Assembly (NCBI RefSeq): GCF_000986865.1
Contig: NZ_LAVS01000021.1
Coordinates: 1 to 48,370, forward strand
Source of the DNA: Rheinheimera mesophila
GTDB taxonomy: Bacteria; Pseudomonadota; Gammaproteobacteria; Enterobacterales; Alteromonadaceae
DNA: 48,370 nucleotides
Direction: 5' to 3'
Positions 13,624 to 23,342 of the stretch are shown here, piece after piece; within the stretch, counting starts at the first letter, position 1, and the number at the start of each line of letters is the position of its first letter. The notes below the pieces were generated by a model that saw only the letters and a list, made by a program, of their open reading frames with translations, was not told the DNA's origin and did no database searches. A program made the translations under genes and the position numbers.

Positions 13624-16464
13624 ATGAACAAATCCAAATTAGCCATTGCTATCGCTTTTACTCTGACGTTGGCGGCGTGCGGCACTCAGACGCATTCAAA
13701 CTTACCTGCGGGTGTGACATTGGTTGACCAGTCCAAAGCCCAGCAAGGTATTCATATTCCCTATAAAAAGTATGTGTTAGACAATGGTTTAACTGTGATT
13801 GTTCATGAGGATAACTCCGATCCATTAGTGCATGTAGATGTCACCTATCACGTGGGTTCGGCTCGTGAAGAGTTAGGAAAGTCAGGGTTTGCCCACTTCT
13901 TCGAGCATATGATGTTTCAGGGTTCTGAAAACGTGGCGGACGAAGAGCATTTTAAAATTATCACTGAAGCGGGTGGCACCCTAAACGGCACCACCAACTC
14001 AGACCGCACCAACTACTTTGAAACCGTACCTGTCAATCAGGTAGAAAAAATGCTCTGGTTAGAAGCAGACCGCATGGGCTTTTTACTGGACGCGGTAACA
14101 GAGAAGAAGTTTGAAGTACAACGCGAAACTGTGAAAAACGAACGGGGCCAGCGCGTTGACAACCAACCTTATGGCCGGTTAAACGAGCGGGTATCTCAGG
14201 CTTTGTATCCGGACGGCCACCCCTACTCCTGGCCTGTGATTGGTTATATGGACGACTTAAATCGCGCTAACGTCAATGATGTCAAAGCCTTTTTCCTGCG
14301 CTGGTATGGCCCGAATAACGCAACTTTAACCATAGGTGGTGCAGTAAAAGCTGAGGATATTCTGCCTCTGGTGCAAAAGTATTTTGGTTCTATTCCACGG
14401 GGTCCTGAAGTAACGGATGCGGCTAAAACGTTCGTGAAGCTACCAGAAACCCGTTATATCTCGATGGAAGATAATGTGCACTTACCTTTGGTCTACATCG
14501 CTTATCCAACAGCCTATGCCAATCACAAAGACGAAGCGGCATTGGATATTTTGTCGGAAATTTTAGGCGGCGGTAATAACTCATTGCTGTATAAGAATCT
14601 GGTGAAAAATCAGTTGGCGGTGCAAGCCGCTGTGTCGCACCCTTGCCGTGAACTGGCGTGTGAATTTTCTCTGTATGCCCTGCCACATCCGGCGTCCGGT
14701 AAAACGCTGGCCGATATAGAGCAAGTGATCCGTGCCAGTCTGACCGAATTTGAACAGCGTGGTGTCACTGACGACGATTTATTAAAAGTAAAAGCCAAAA
14801 TGGAAGCCAGCAGTATTTTTGGTCTGCAAAGTGTAGCGGGCAAAGTCAGCCAGTTGGCGGCCAGTCAGACCTTTCAGGGTAAACCTGATACTATTGCCGA
14901 CGATATAGCCCGTTATAACGCCGTGACCAAAGAGGATGTGATGCGGGTGTACAACACCTACATTAAAAATCAGCACTCTGTGGTGATGAGTGTGGTGCCA
15001 AAAGGCCAGAAACAACTGATTGCCAGAGCTGATAATTTCACGCCGGTCAAACACGATTTTGGTGGCCCGTCTACAACCAAAGCCGAGGATTTACAGGTAC
15101 GTAAGGCCGTAGACACCTTTGACCGCAGCAAACAACCTCTGGCGGGTGTCAACCCTGCAGTAGAGTTACCCGCCACCTGGACCATGGATTTGGGCAACGG
15201 CATCAGAGTGTTGGGCAGCCAAAGCACTGAAACCCCGACCACTTCGTTGCTGCTGAAGATCCCGGTCGGCAGTTATTACGAAACAGCCGACAAAGCCGGT
15301 GTCAGCGCCTTACTGGCGGCTATTCTGAATGAGAGCACTCAAAACTACAGCACAGAACAAATGAGTCTGGAGCTGGAAAAGCTGGGCAGCAGTATCAGTA
15401 TCAGCTCAGGCGACAGTTACATCGAGGTGTTTGTCTCCAGTCTCAGCAAACATCTGCCACAAACCTTAAGGCTGCTGGAGGAAAAGTTACGTAATCCAGC
15501 CTTTAAAGCCGAGGATTTCAGTCGCCTGCAACAGCAAACCTTGCAGGGTATTCAGCACAGCGCTACAAGCCCGGCTTATATAGCAGCCACTGCGTACAAT
15601 AAACTGATGTTTGATGGCAGCATCGCGGCGTTACCAAACGAGGGGACGCTGGAGTCGGTCAGTAAACTGACCCTGGATGATGTGAAAAACTGGTATCAGA
15701 CCTACTTTAAACCCGCGGGTGGCCAGTTAATAGTGGTGTCTGATCTGGCCCAGGACAAAGTGGCGGCAGAACTAAAAACTCAGTTGGCGGACTGGCAAGG
15801 TCAAGGCCCGTCAGTTCAGGTCAACACAGGTCGGATGAAAGCAAAACCCGGCACTATTTATCTGCTGGATAAACCTGATGCACCACAAGCTGAAATTCGC
15901 ATTGGTAAGCGTTCACTGACTCAGGACATTACAGGCGAGTTTTATCAGGCCAGCCTGATGAACTTTGTGTTAGGTGGTACCTTTAATAGCCGTATTAACC
16001 TGAATTTACGTGAAGATAAAGGTTACACCTATGGTGCCCGTGCCAGCTTTATCGCCGACAAGTTTGCAGGTACTTACACTGCTTCAGCGGCAGTGCGTGC
16101 CGATGCCACGGCGGATTCAATTCGTCAATTTATCAACGAACTGGACACCTTCCGCCAAACAGGTATTACCGATGACGAGCTGGCCTTTATGCGTCAGGCT
16201 ATTAATCAATCCGATGCGCTGAAGTACGAAACACCGAATGCCAAATTAGGTTTTATGGCGCAAATTCTGGAATTTAACTTAACGCCGGATTTTGTCCGTG
16301 AGCGGAATCAGATTGTGTCCAACATCAGCAAAGCACAAATTAATGCGTTGGCCGCTAAACATTTAAACACCAAAGAAATGGCAATTCTGGTGGTGGGAGA
16401 TGCCAAAAGTTTAACGCCTGAACTGGAGAAACTGGGGTATCCGGTGGAAAAAATCAGTCTTTAA
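13624..16464 (+). CDS. M16-family zinc metallopeptidase lipoprotein (pitrilysin/insulinase type)
   Basis: A 946-residue two-lobe M16 peptidase. The signal peptide ends at the lipobox LAAC with Cys19. The inverted zinc motif H91-F-F-E94-H95 is intact and a downstream Glu lies in the RETVKNERGQ segment. The second half (about 490-946) is the catalytically inactive partner lobe with the R/Y-type motif region (LREDKGYTYGARASF). Such periplasmic or membrane-anchored enzymes degrade peptides enclosed between the lobes. The ATG at 13624 follows AAGGAGG at ideal spacing; an earlier in-frame ATG at 13564 is ignored. It is monocistronic, with a strong terminator behind. Confidence 0.94.
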   Translation: MNKSKLAIAIAFTLTLAACGTQTHSNLPAGVTLVDQSKAQQGIHIPYKKYVLDNGLTVIVHEDNSDPLVHVDVTYHVGSAREELGKSGFAHFFEHMMFQGSENVADEEHFKIITEAGGTLNGTTNSDRTNYFETVPVNQVEKMLWLEADRMGFLLDAVTEKKFEVQRETVKNERGQRVDNQPYGRLNERVSQALYPDGHPYSWPVIGYMDDLNRANVNDVKAFFLRWYGPNNATLTIGGAVKAEDILPLVQKYFGSIPRGPEVTDAAKTFVKLPETRYISMEDNVHLPLVYIAYPTAYANHKDEAALDILSEILGGGNNSLLYKNLVKNQLAVQAAVSHPCRELACEFSLYALPHPASGKTLADIEQVIRASLTEFEQRGVTDDDLLKVKAKMEASSIFGLQSVAGKVSQLAASQTFQGKPDTIADDIARYNAVTKEDVMRVYNTYIKNQHSVVMSVVPKGQKQLIARADNFTPVKHDFGGPSTTKAEDLQVRKAVDTFDRSKQPLAGVNPAVELPATWTMDLGNGIRVLGSQSTETPTTSLLLKIPVGSYYETADKAGVSALLAAILNESTQNYSTEQMSLELEKLGSSISISSGDSYIEVFVSSLSKHLPQTLRLLEEKLRNPAFKAEDFSRLQQQTLQGIQHSATSPAYIAATAYNKLMFDGSIAALPNEGTLESVSKLTLDDVKNWYQTYFKPAGGQLIVVSDLAQDKVAAELKTQLADWQGQGPSVQVNTGRMKAKPGTIYLLDKPDAPQAEIRIGKRSLTQDITGEFYQASLMNFVLGGTFNSRINLNLREDKGYTYGARASFIADKFAGTYTASAAVRADATADSIRQFINELDTFRQTGITDDELAFMRQAINQSDALKYETPNAKLGFMAQILEFNLTPDFVRERNQIVSNISKAQINALAAKHLNTKEMAILVVGDAKSLTPELEKLGYPVEKISL

Positions 16465-16481
16465 TCGCCTCTCTGTACTAT

Positions 16482-16510
16482 AGGCCACCTGCAGGTGGCC
16501 TTTATTTTTC
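16482..16510 (+). terminator. Rho-independent terminator after the M16 peptidase gene
   Basis: A perfect 20-bp palindromic stem AGGCCACCTG/CAGGTGGCCT (16482-16501) is followed by TTTATTTTT. It begins about 18 bp after the stop codon. Confidence 0.9.
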
Positions 16511-16918
16511 CTCACCAACAGGCCAACTTTGTGATCGGTCTTAACAGTACAGCCATTTGGTTACAAATTTAATCTATTTTCCGATAGGTGAAAGTACTTT
16601 TGCTCGCTACACTCTAACGGCTATGGTTTGCGTCTTTGCTGTAGTTCCAACCTCAGATCAAACGCAAAATAGTCGGAATTGCCCAACGCCATTCAGGGAT
16701 CATCACTACTCATTTCTTACATTTTTATTAATTTATGACTAATCGTCACAATTTGTCGAAAAACGTGGCACACTAGCCTGTGTGCGAGTCAGAACTAAGT
16801 TCAGAACTTCGGAGCTGAATTTAATTCTGGGTGAGGCTCTAATCCGGGAGTGAGGTCAGGTCGTAGTATCAGGGCTTCAACTTTTGGGTATTTATTAACT
16901 TTTAATCTGGTTACTGCT
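16511..16918. other. Intergenic region upstream of the RND operon
   Basis: About 400 bases with no supported gene. Short frames on both strands lack ribosome-binding sites. A small hairpin GCACAC/GTGTGC lies at 16768-16785. A TGGCAC at 16766 resembles half of a sigma-54 site but has no GC at the proper distance. The RND promoter must lie here, but I cannot place it with confidence. Confidence 0.5.
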
Positions 16919-18037
16919 ATGAAAAGATTTAAATCTATACTGTTTGCCTTACTTGGCCTGATCTGTGTGTTTATGCTGCTTGCAGGGGTCAAAGGTGGCC
17001 AGATTGCAGCCATGATCGCATCAGGCGAAAGCTTTGTGCCTCCGCCTGAGTACGTCAGCACCTTTAATGTGGAACAACAAAGCTGGCCAAATACCTACAA
17101 TGCGATAGGTACAGTGCTGGCCGACGAAGGTATTATTGTGGCCGCTGAAGTACCAGGTCGGGTGAAAAAAATCAGTTTCAGTAATGGCCAGCAAGTTACC
17201 GCAGGTACAGTACTGATTGAGCAGGATGTCACCAACGAGCAGGCTCAGTTACGTGCCGCCGAAGCCAGCTTCAAACTGGCGAAAACCAGCTATGACCGGT
17301 TGGTGCAGTTACGCCGCACCAATATTGCCACCCAAAGCGAATTGGACAATGCCAAACAACAACTGGATAGTGCCGCAGCTCAGGTTGATAACTTAAAAGC
17401 GACCTTGCAGAAAAAAGTGATTCGCGCACCTTTTGATGGCCGCATTGGTATTCGTCAGGTGGATTTAGGCACAGATTTGCAGGCGGGTACTCCGATAGTG
17501 TCATTACAGGCCACCAACAAAGTGCGGGTGAACTTTCCGGTGCCGCAACACTGGCTGACCCAAATCTCCAAAGGGTTACCTGTGGAAGTCTCTGTTGGTG
17601 ACGGCGCCGTGGTTGTCAAAGGCGAGATCAGTGCAATAGGGGCTGAGATTAATACCAGTACCCGTAATGTGATAGTGCAGTCTATTTTGGATAACAGTAG
17701 CAATGTGCTGATCCCCGGTATGGCTGTTTCTACCACTGTCACCTTAACAGAACCGCATCAGTTGCTGGTGGTACCGAGCACAGCCATTATCTACGCTCCT
17801 TTTGGTGACACGGTATTTGTGGTGGAAAAAGATGACAAAGGCGGCTTAAAAGCCCGTCAACAGTTTGTCCGTCTGGGCAAAGCCCGTGGTGATTTTGTTG
17901 AAGTAATTGACGGCCTCAAAGCCGGTGAACAAGTGGTGAGTGCCGGTGCTTTTAAGCTGTTTAATGGCCAGGCCGTGGTGTTGAGTAAAACTCAGCCGCC
18001 AGAGTTTAAAACCACACCAACACCAGCGGATACCTGA
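16919..18037 (+). CDS. RND efflux periplasmic adaptor (membrane fusion protein)
   Basis: A 372-residue adaptor. An N-terminal hydrophobic helix (about 5-25) without a lipobox Cys anchors it. The lipoyl half-domains flank a helical hairpin (ANEAQL-like region about 100-160, with LVQLRRTNIATQSELDNAKQ), then a beta-barrel and membrane-proximal domain. The motif IRAPFDGRIGIRQVDLG is characteristic of RND adaptors. The start at 16919 is chosen because the hydrophobic anchor follows directly; its ribosome-binding site is poor. It is 41 bp ahead of the RND pump gene, and the two clearly form an operon. No regulator or outer-membrane channel is adjacent. Confidence 0.93.
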   Translation: MKRFKSILFALLGLICVFMLLAGVKGGQIAAMIASGESFVPPPEYVSTFNVEQQSWPNTYNAIGTVLADEGIIVAAEVPGRVKKISFSNGQQVTAGTVLIEQDVTNEQAQLRAAEASFKLAKTSYDRLVQLRRTNIATQSELDNAKQQLDSAAAQVDNLKATLQKKVIRAPFDGRIGIRQVDLGTDLQAGTPIVSLQATNKVRVNFPVPQHWLTQISKGLPVEVSVGDGAVVVKGEISAIGAEINTSTRNVIVQSILDNSSNVLIPGMAVSTTVTLTEPHQLLVVPSTAIIYAPFGDTVFVVEKDDKGGLKARQQFVRLGKARGDFVEVIDGLKAGEQVVSAGAFKLFNGQAVVLSKTQPPEFKTTPTPADT

Positions 18038-18078
18038 GTTGAAGACCATCAGCACCAGCCATCAAGAATGAGCAGATT

Positions 18079-21000
18079 ATGAATTTTACCGATATTTTTA
18101 TTAAAAAGCCTGTGCTGGCCATAGTGGTCAGCCTGCTGATATTGCTGGCTGGTTTCCAGTCGATGAGCAATATGACGGTACGGCAGTACCCACGTTCAGA
18201 CATAGCTGTGATCAAAATTACCACGGCTTATATAGGCGCTAACGCTGATTTAGTCCGTGGTTTTATTACCACCCCAATTGAAAGGGCGATCGCCTCTGCC
18301 GGTGGTATCGATTACATCGAATCACAAAGCACTATGGGTGTCTCCACGGTCACAGCCCATTTACACCTGAACTATGATCCACTCAAAGCCATGACGGAAA
18401 TCAGTGCCAAGGTGAATCAGGTGCGGGGCGATTTACCGCCCGAAGCTGAAGTCCCGGCTATCGCCATAGAGGCGGCCGACAGTCAGTTTGCCGCCGCTTA
18501 TTTAAGCTTTAGCTCAGATATTCTGGAACAGAACCAAATTACTGAGTTTTTAAGCCGGTCAGTACAGCCTCGTTTAATTGCCATCAGTGGCGTACAAAAA
18601 GCCGATATCCTGGGTGGCCGTACTTTTGCCATGCGGGTCTGGCTTAAACCTGAACGTATGGCCGCATTAGGCATTACCGCCTCTGATGTACGCACCGCCC
18701 TGACCGACAATAATATTCAGGCCACTATAGGTCAAACCCGTGGGGCTTATACACAAGTCAATCTGCGCGCCAACACCGACATGAAAAGTGTTGATGAATT
18801 TAAGCGGATGATTTTACGTCAGAACAGTGACGGCATAGTGCGTTTGTCCGATGTTGCCGATGTGGTGTTAGGCGCTGATGATTACAACACAGACGTCAAC
18901 TACTCAGGTGAAACTGCGGTTTTTATGGGCGTTTTTGTGGCGCCGAATGCCAACTCGTTGGATGTGATCAAAGCGGTCACCAAAGAGATGGAGCAAATTA
19001 AAGCTGAACTGCCCAGTGGCTTAACCGGCGAAGTGTCTTATGACGCCACCAAGTATATTGAAGCAGCAATAGACGACGTGGTGAAGACACTGGCAGAGAC
19101 CTTGCTGATAATTGTCGTGGTGATCTTCCTGTTTTTAGGCTTTAGCCGGTCGGTACTTATTCCTATAGTAGCCATTCCGCTGTCGTTGATTGGCGCCATG
19201 TTCATCATGAAGTTGTTTGGTTTCTCTCTAAACTTGCTGACCCTGTTATCTATCGTATTGTCCGTCGGTCTGGTAGTGGATGACGCCATAGTGATGGTGG
19301 AAAACATAGAGCGCCATATTCAAAATGGCCTGAAACCATTCAAAGCAGCCTTAGTGGCAGCCCGCGAACTGGGTGGTCCTATTATTGCAATGACGGTGAC
19401 GCTGATTTCGGTGTACGTGCCCATCGGTTTACAAGGGGGTTTAACCGGTACTTTATTCCGCGAATTTGCTATTACGCTGGCAGGTGCTGTGGCTATTTCC
19501 GCCATAGTGGCCATTACGCTATCGCCCATGATGGCGTCGCGGATGTTAAAACCTCATACTAGTAATAAGGCGCCGTTGGATGGTATTTTTAACAGGTTCC
19601 AAAACTTTTACAGCCGTAAACTGGAAAGCAGTTTACAGAACAGATCCGGTATGTATGTGTTTTGGGTTGGTATTACTCTGCTTTGTGTGCCTTTGTACAG
19701 CATGTCGCCAAAAGAGCTGGCTCCGGTCGAAGATCAGGGCGTTATTTTCGGTATAGTCGACTCGCCAGCCAACTCGACTGTTGACCAGTCGTCTTATTAC
19801 GGCAAATACGTTAACGAAGCTTTTATGTCCGTACCAGAAACTGACTTTACCTTCCAGATCACCTTCCCTACCGGTGGTTTTGGCGGCATGGTCACTAAAC
19901 CCTGGGCAGAACGTGAACGCACTGTATTTGAAATGATGCCGGAAGTGCGGCAAAAACTGGCAGAAATTTCAGGAGTTCGGATATTACCTATCACGCCACC
20001 GGCTTTACCCGGCGGTGGTCAGTTCCCTGTTGAGTTTGTGATTGCCTCCACAGCCGAATCAAAAGAGATTTACGAGTACGCGCTGAAACTGGAAAAAGTT
20101 ATGCGTGAAAGTGGCATGTTCCCGTTTCAGGTGATTGATATGAAAGTCGATCAACCTGAATATCAGCTCAATATCGACCGCGATAAAGTGGCTGATTTAG
20201 GCTTGAACATGCGCGATGTAGTGCAGGACTTAGGCACTTTATTAGGCGGTGGCTACGTCAACCGCTTTAATATGTCGGGTCAAAGCTACAAAGTAGTGCC
20301 ACAGGTGAAACGTCTGGAGCGGTTAACCCCTGACGATTTAACTAACCTTTATATCAAAGGGCCAGAGGGCCAAATGATTCGGGTTGATCAAATCGCCAGC
20401 CTGACCCACAGCACAGTGCCACGCAGTATTAACCGGATGCAGCAGCTCAACGCAGTGAAAATCAGCGGTGTGACTATTAAACCTCTGGATGAAACCTTAA
20501 CCTTCCTCGAAACCGAAGCGAAGAAGTTATTGCCAGGTGGTTACTCTATTGACTACACAGGTGAATCGCGCCAGTTAAAACGTGAAGGCAATACCTTCCT
20601 GCCCGCTTTTACTCTGGCTGTGACTATGATTTTCCTGGTGCTGGCGGCGCAGTACAATAGTTTCCGCGATCCTATCGTCATTTTGTTAGGTTCGGTGCCT
20701 CTGGCTCTGTTTGGTGCACTGGTCTTTACCTTCCTGAAAATACCAGCGCCTATGCCATTTTTCACCGACGGTTTTACCAGTACGCTGAATATTTATTCGC
20801 AGGTCGGTTTGGTGACACTGATCGGTTTAATAGCCCGTAACGGTATTTTGGTGGTGGAATTTGCTAACAAACTGCAGGAGCAGGGAAAAGCCAAACTGGA
20901 TGCGATACGCGAAGCGTCTGTATTGCGTTTACGCCCTGTGATGATGACCAGTATTGCCACTATTGCCGGTCACACGCCACTGATCTTTGCTGAAGGAGCA

Positions 21001-21174
21001 GGTGCCGAGGCCCGCAACTCGATAGGGATAGTTCTGGTATTGGGAATGACGATCGGCACCTTGATGACACTCTTTGTGTTACCTTCGGTGTATATGCTAA
21101 TCGCTAAAGATCATAGTCATGACAAGGTCATGGACGAAGAGGATGACGATATAAACCAGGTAAAACCAGCCTAA
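18079..21174 (+). CDS. RND-family (HAE1) efflux pump, inner-membrane permease
   Basis: A 1031-residue AcrB-like pump, full length for the family, with 12 predicted membrane helices and two large periplasmic loops. The N-terminus (FTDIFIKKPVLAIVV) and the TM4 proton-relay aspartates (GLVVDDAIVMVEN) are canonical. The second repeat has GLIARNGILVVEFANKL, and the C-terminus is acidic (DEEDDDI). It exports hydrophobic or amphiphilic compounds from the periplasm and inner-membrane leaflet in exchange for protons. Substrate cannot be read from sequence. It is the second gene of a two-gene operon, ending at a shared terminator. Confidence 0.95.
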   Translation: MNFTDIFIKKPVLAIVVSLLILLAGFQSMSNMTVRQYPRSDIAVIKITTAYIGANADLVRGFITTPIERAIASAGGIDYIESQSTMGVSTVTAHLHLNYDPLKAMTEISAKVNQVRGDLPPEAEVPAIAIEAADSQFAAAYLSFSSDILEQNQITEFLSRSVQPRLIAISGVQKADILGGRTFAMRVWLKPERMAALGITASDVRTALTDNNIQATIGQTRGAYTQVNLRANTDMKSVDEFKRMILRQNSDGIVRLSDVADVVLGADDYNTDVNYSGETAVFMGVFVAPNANSLDVIKAVTKEMEQIKAELPSGLTGEVSYDATKYIEAAIDDVVKTLAETLLIIVVVIFLFLGFSRSVLIPIVAIPLSLIGAMFIMKLFGFSLNLLTLLSIVLSVGLVVDDAIVMVENIERHIQNGLKPFKAALVAARELGGPIIAMTVTLISVYVPIGLQGGLTGTLFREFAITLAGAVAISAIVAITLSPMMASRMLKPHTSNKAPLDGIFNRFQNFYSRKLESSLQNRSGMYVFWVGITLLCVPLYSMSPKELAPVEDQGVIFGIVDSPANSTVDQSSYYGKYVNEAFMSVPETDFTFQITFPTGGFGGMVTKPWAERERTVFEMMPEVRQKLAEISGVRILPITPPALPGGGQFPVEFVIASTAESKEIYEYALKLEKVMRESGMFPFQVIDMKVDQPEYQLNIDRDKVADLGLNMRDVVQDLGTLLGGGYVNRFNMSGQSYKVVPQVKRLERLTPDDLTNLYIKGPEGQMIRVDQIASLTHSTVPRSINRMQQLNAVKISGVTIKPLDETLTFLETEAKKLLPGGYSIDYTGESRQLKREGNTFLPAFTLAVTMIFLVLAAQYNSFRDPIVILLGSVPLALFGALVFTFLKIPAPMPFFTDGFTSTLNIYSQVGLVTLIGLIARNGILVVEFANKLQEQGKAKLDAIREASVLRLRPVMMTSIATIAGHTPLIFAEGAGAEARNSIGIVLVLGMTIGTLMTLFVLPSVYMLIAKDHSHDKVMDEEDDDINQVKPA

Positions 21175-21190
21175 CCGCTGCGGTTTGAAT

Positions 21191-21218
21191 AAAGGGCTAA
21201 CAACGTTAGCCCTTTTTT
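21191..21218. terminator. Bidirectional terminator between the RND pump and GGDEF-EAL genes
   Basis: The stem GGGCTAAC (21194-21201) / GTTAGCCC (21205-21212) is extended by A-T pairs on both sides. TTTTTT follows on the plus strand and a weaker T-rich tract on the minus strand. It overlaps the stop codon of the convergent GGDEF-EAL gene. Confidence 0.85.
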
Positions 21219-23086
21219 GATTCAACCAGCAACATAGTGAAGTCCTCTGCCGACACCGCCCTGGACCACAAATAACCTTGCGCATAATGGCAACCTGCTT
21301 GTTGTAATAGTGCCAGGCTCTGCTGATCTTCCACCCCTTCAGCTACCGTTTGCAAACCCAGGCTGCTTGCCAGTTGAATAATACCTTTGACCAAAGCCAG
21401 GTCTTTGCCATCATGCGAGATCCGGCCAACGAAAGATCGATCTATTTTTAAACTACTGAGCTGAAACTGGCTTAAATAACCTAAATTCGAATAGCCGGTA
21501 CCAAAATCATCGATGGCAAAATGCACACCCAAGGCCGCCAACTGTTGCATTTGTTGTTTTACCAAAGCGGTATCATCAATCAGTACAGACTCGGTTAACT
21601 CCAACTCCAGTGACTGTGCCGCCAAGCCAGTCTCTTGCAGAACTTGCCGGACCAGAGCGGGTAAATCGCCCTGCTTGCACTGCATTGCAGAGATATTAAC
21701 GGCAATACGAAGCGCATGACCTGAGCCTTGCCAGACGACAGCCTGAGCACAAGCCTGTTGCAATACAAAAAGCCCTAACTCCTGGATTAAGCCCATTTCC
21801 TCAGCTAGTGGAATAAAGACGTCCGGTGCTATCACCCCCAATTCAGTGTCAGTCCAGCGTAACAAAGCTTCTGCTCCGCAGATTGTATTCGTTTTGATGT
21901 CATAGACAGGTTGATACAGCACAGCGAATAACTGCTGTTTGACCGCTAAACGTAAGCGCATCATCAGGTTAAATTTGTCCAATTGCTGCTGTTCCATTTC
22001 GCTCTGGTACCAGCAAAATCTGTTCCGCCCCATCTTCTTCGCCTGATACATAGCGGTATCAGCCTTTTTACACAGCAGATGAAAATCAGTACCGTCCTGT
22101 GGCGACAATGCCACCCCGATAGACGCAGAGAGCTGCACCTTATGTTGTTGTACCAGAACTTCCTGTTGGCAACGTTGTAATAAGTTTTGTACTAAAAGCT
22201 CAAGCTCTTGCCGCTGTTGCCATTGAGTTAACAGCACCACAAACTCATCACCGCCAAAGCGACTTAACACATCCAGCCCGGACAAAGGCTGCTGTAGATT
22301 GACTGCCAGTTGTTTGAGCACCTCGTCCCCGGCCTGATGCCCCAGCGCGTCATTAATAGGCTTAAAGTTATCTAAATCGATAAATAACAAAGCGATTTCA
22401 GCGTTTGGTTTAGCCGCCACAGCGCGTTGATAAGCCAGCTCACATTGAGTGCGGTTCACTAAGCCGGTCAGTGGATCGTGCTGAGCCAAACGCTGAATTT
22501 CTAACTGAGAGCTGACGACTCGTGCGTTTTCCTGCTTTAACTGCCGCAGCGCGTCTTTGGTATCCCGGGCAATCAACCTCATGCTTAAGCCGCTGACAAT
22601 CAGCAGAATATTTAACGTGACAAAAGAATTCACAGTCGGCAAAGGCTGGCGAAACTCAACCCAGCCATACAAAGTGGCCAAAGCCAGAGTAGAGCAAAAC
22701 AGCAGGATAAAACTAAACAACACCCAGTAAAAACGCGTCCCGCTATACATAGCGGCGTAGGCCAGTACCAATGGATAACCCAGCAGCATTAGATCGAAAA
22801 TCCCCAAATTAATACTGATCAGACTACAGATCATCAGGGTCAACAACCATAACAAGGCACCGGTCGCAAACCGGACTTTAGCCCGGTAAAGCAGGATCAG
22901 AATACAGACTAAGCCAAGGCCTGTGGCGCATAAAATAGCAGAGGATTTTGGTCCTGACGGAAATAAACCACAGATCACTGCAGCCAGACAAATCCAGACG
23001 ATTTGCTTTAACCGCTTAAGCTGATGTGCAGTTAAAGCAATCTCATCGGTGCTGGCTGAAAAATCAAAAAAAGTCCGCTGTTTCAT
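21206..23086 (-). CDS. Membrane-anchored GGDEF-EAL cyclic-di-GMP enzyme
   Basis: A 626-residue protein with about five to six N-terminal membrane helices (about 20-175), a GGDEF domain (motif at 278-282, SRFGGDEF) and an EAL domain (EALLR from about 406). The EAL catalytic set is present: the Glu of EAL, Asn in AVNISA, Glu in ELTES, the paired Asp of DDFGTGYS, Lys in LKIDRS, and the late Glu and Gln. A phosphodiesterase is therefore likely. The GGDEF motif is intact, but the product-inhibition I-site reads SGLD instead of RxxD, so feedback inhibition is probably lost. I prefer the ATG at 23086, which has AGGCAGG upstream, over the one at 23116. Confidence 0.93.
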   Translation of the reverse strand: MKQRTFFDFSASTDEIALTAHQLKRLKQIVWICLAAVICGLFPSGPKSSAILCATGLGLVCILILLYRAKVRFATGALLWLLTLMICSLISINLGIFDLMLLGYPLVLAYAAMYSGTRFYWVLFSFILLFCSTLALATLYGWVEFRQPLPTVNSFVTLNILLIVSGLSMRLIARDTKDALRQLKQENARVVSSQLEIQRLAQHDPLTGLVNRTQCELAYQRAVAAKPNAEIALLFIDLDNFKPINDALGHQAGDEVLKQLAVNLQQPLSGLDVLSRFGGDEFVVLLTQWQQRQELELLVQNLLQRCQQEVLVQQHKVQLSASIGVALSPQDGTDFHLLCKKADTAMYQAKKMGRNRFCWYQSEMEQQQLDKFNLMMRLRLAVKQQLFAVLYQPVYDIKTNTICGAEALLRWTDTELGVIAPDVFIPLAEEMGLIQELGLFVLQQACAQAVVWQGSGHALRIAVNISAMQCKQGDLPALVRQVLQETGLAAQSLELELTESVLIDDTALVKQQMQQLAALGVHFAIDDFGTGYSNLGYLSQFQLSSLKIDRSFVGRISHDGKDLALVKGIIQLASSLGLQTVAEGVEDQQSLALLQQAGCHYAQGYLWSRAVSAEDFTMLLVESKKG

Positions 23087-23287
23087 ATCCTGCCTTGTGC
23101 CTGAATAGACCACCATTTACCGCTGATAAAAACGATAAAAGCTGCAATAACACGTTCTTTGCTCAGAATACCAGACTACTGAAAAATAAACACAGTGAGC
23201 AGAGGCAGAATTTGCTGGCTCGAAGTTTCTGCACTTTGTCATCTTGCTCTGCGTCAACGGAGGTATCGCCGTCAAGTCATCAGCAGA

Positions 23288-23319
23288 GCAAAAAACACCG
23301 GCACGAAGTCCGGTGTTTT
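23288..23319 (-). terminator. Terminator after the TonB-dependent receptor gene
   Basis: The arms AAAACACCGG (23292-23301) and CCGGTGTTTT (23310-23319) form a stem. On the minus strand a run of Ts follows, about 25 bp past the receptor stop codon. Confidence 0.85.
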
Positions 23320-23342
23320 GATGGTAAATGCAAGGGTTTTAC

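Noticed and set aside
16766-16785. Possible sigma-54 promoter for the RND operon
   Set aside because: TGGCAC is present but there is no GC 10 bp after the GG; the likeness is partial only.
23245-23290. TGCTCTGC/GCAGAGCA inverted match upstream of the GGDEF-EAL gene
   Set aside because: Only 8 bp with a 30-base loop and no further signal; too weak to call.
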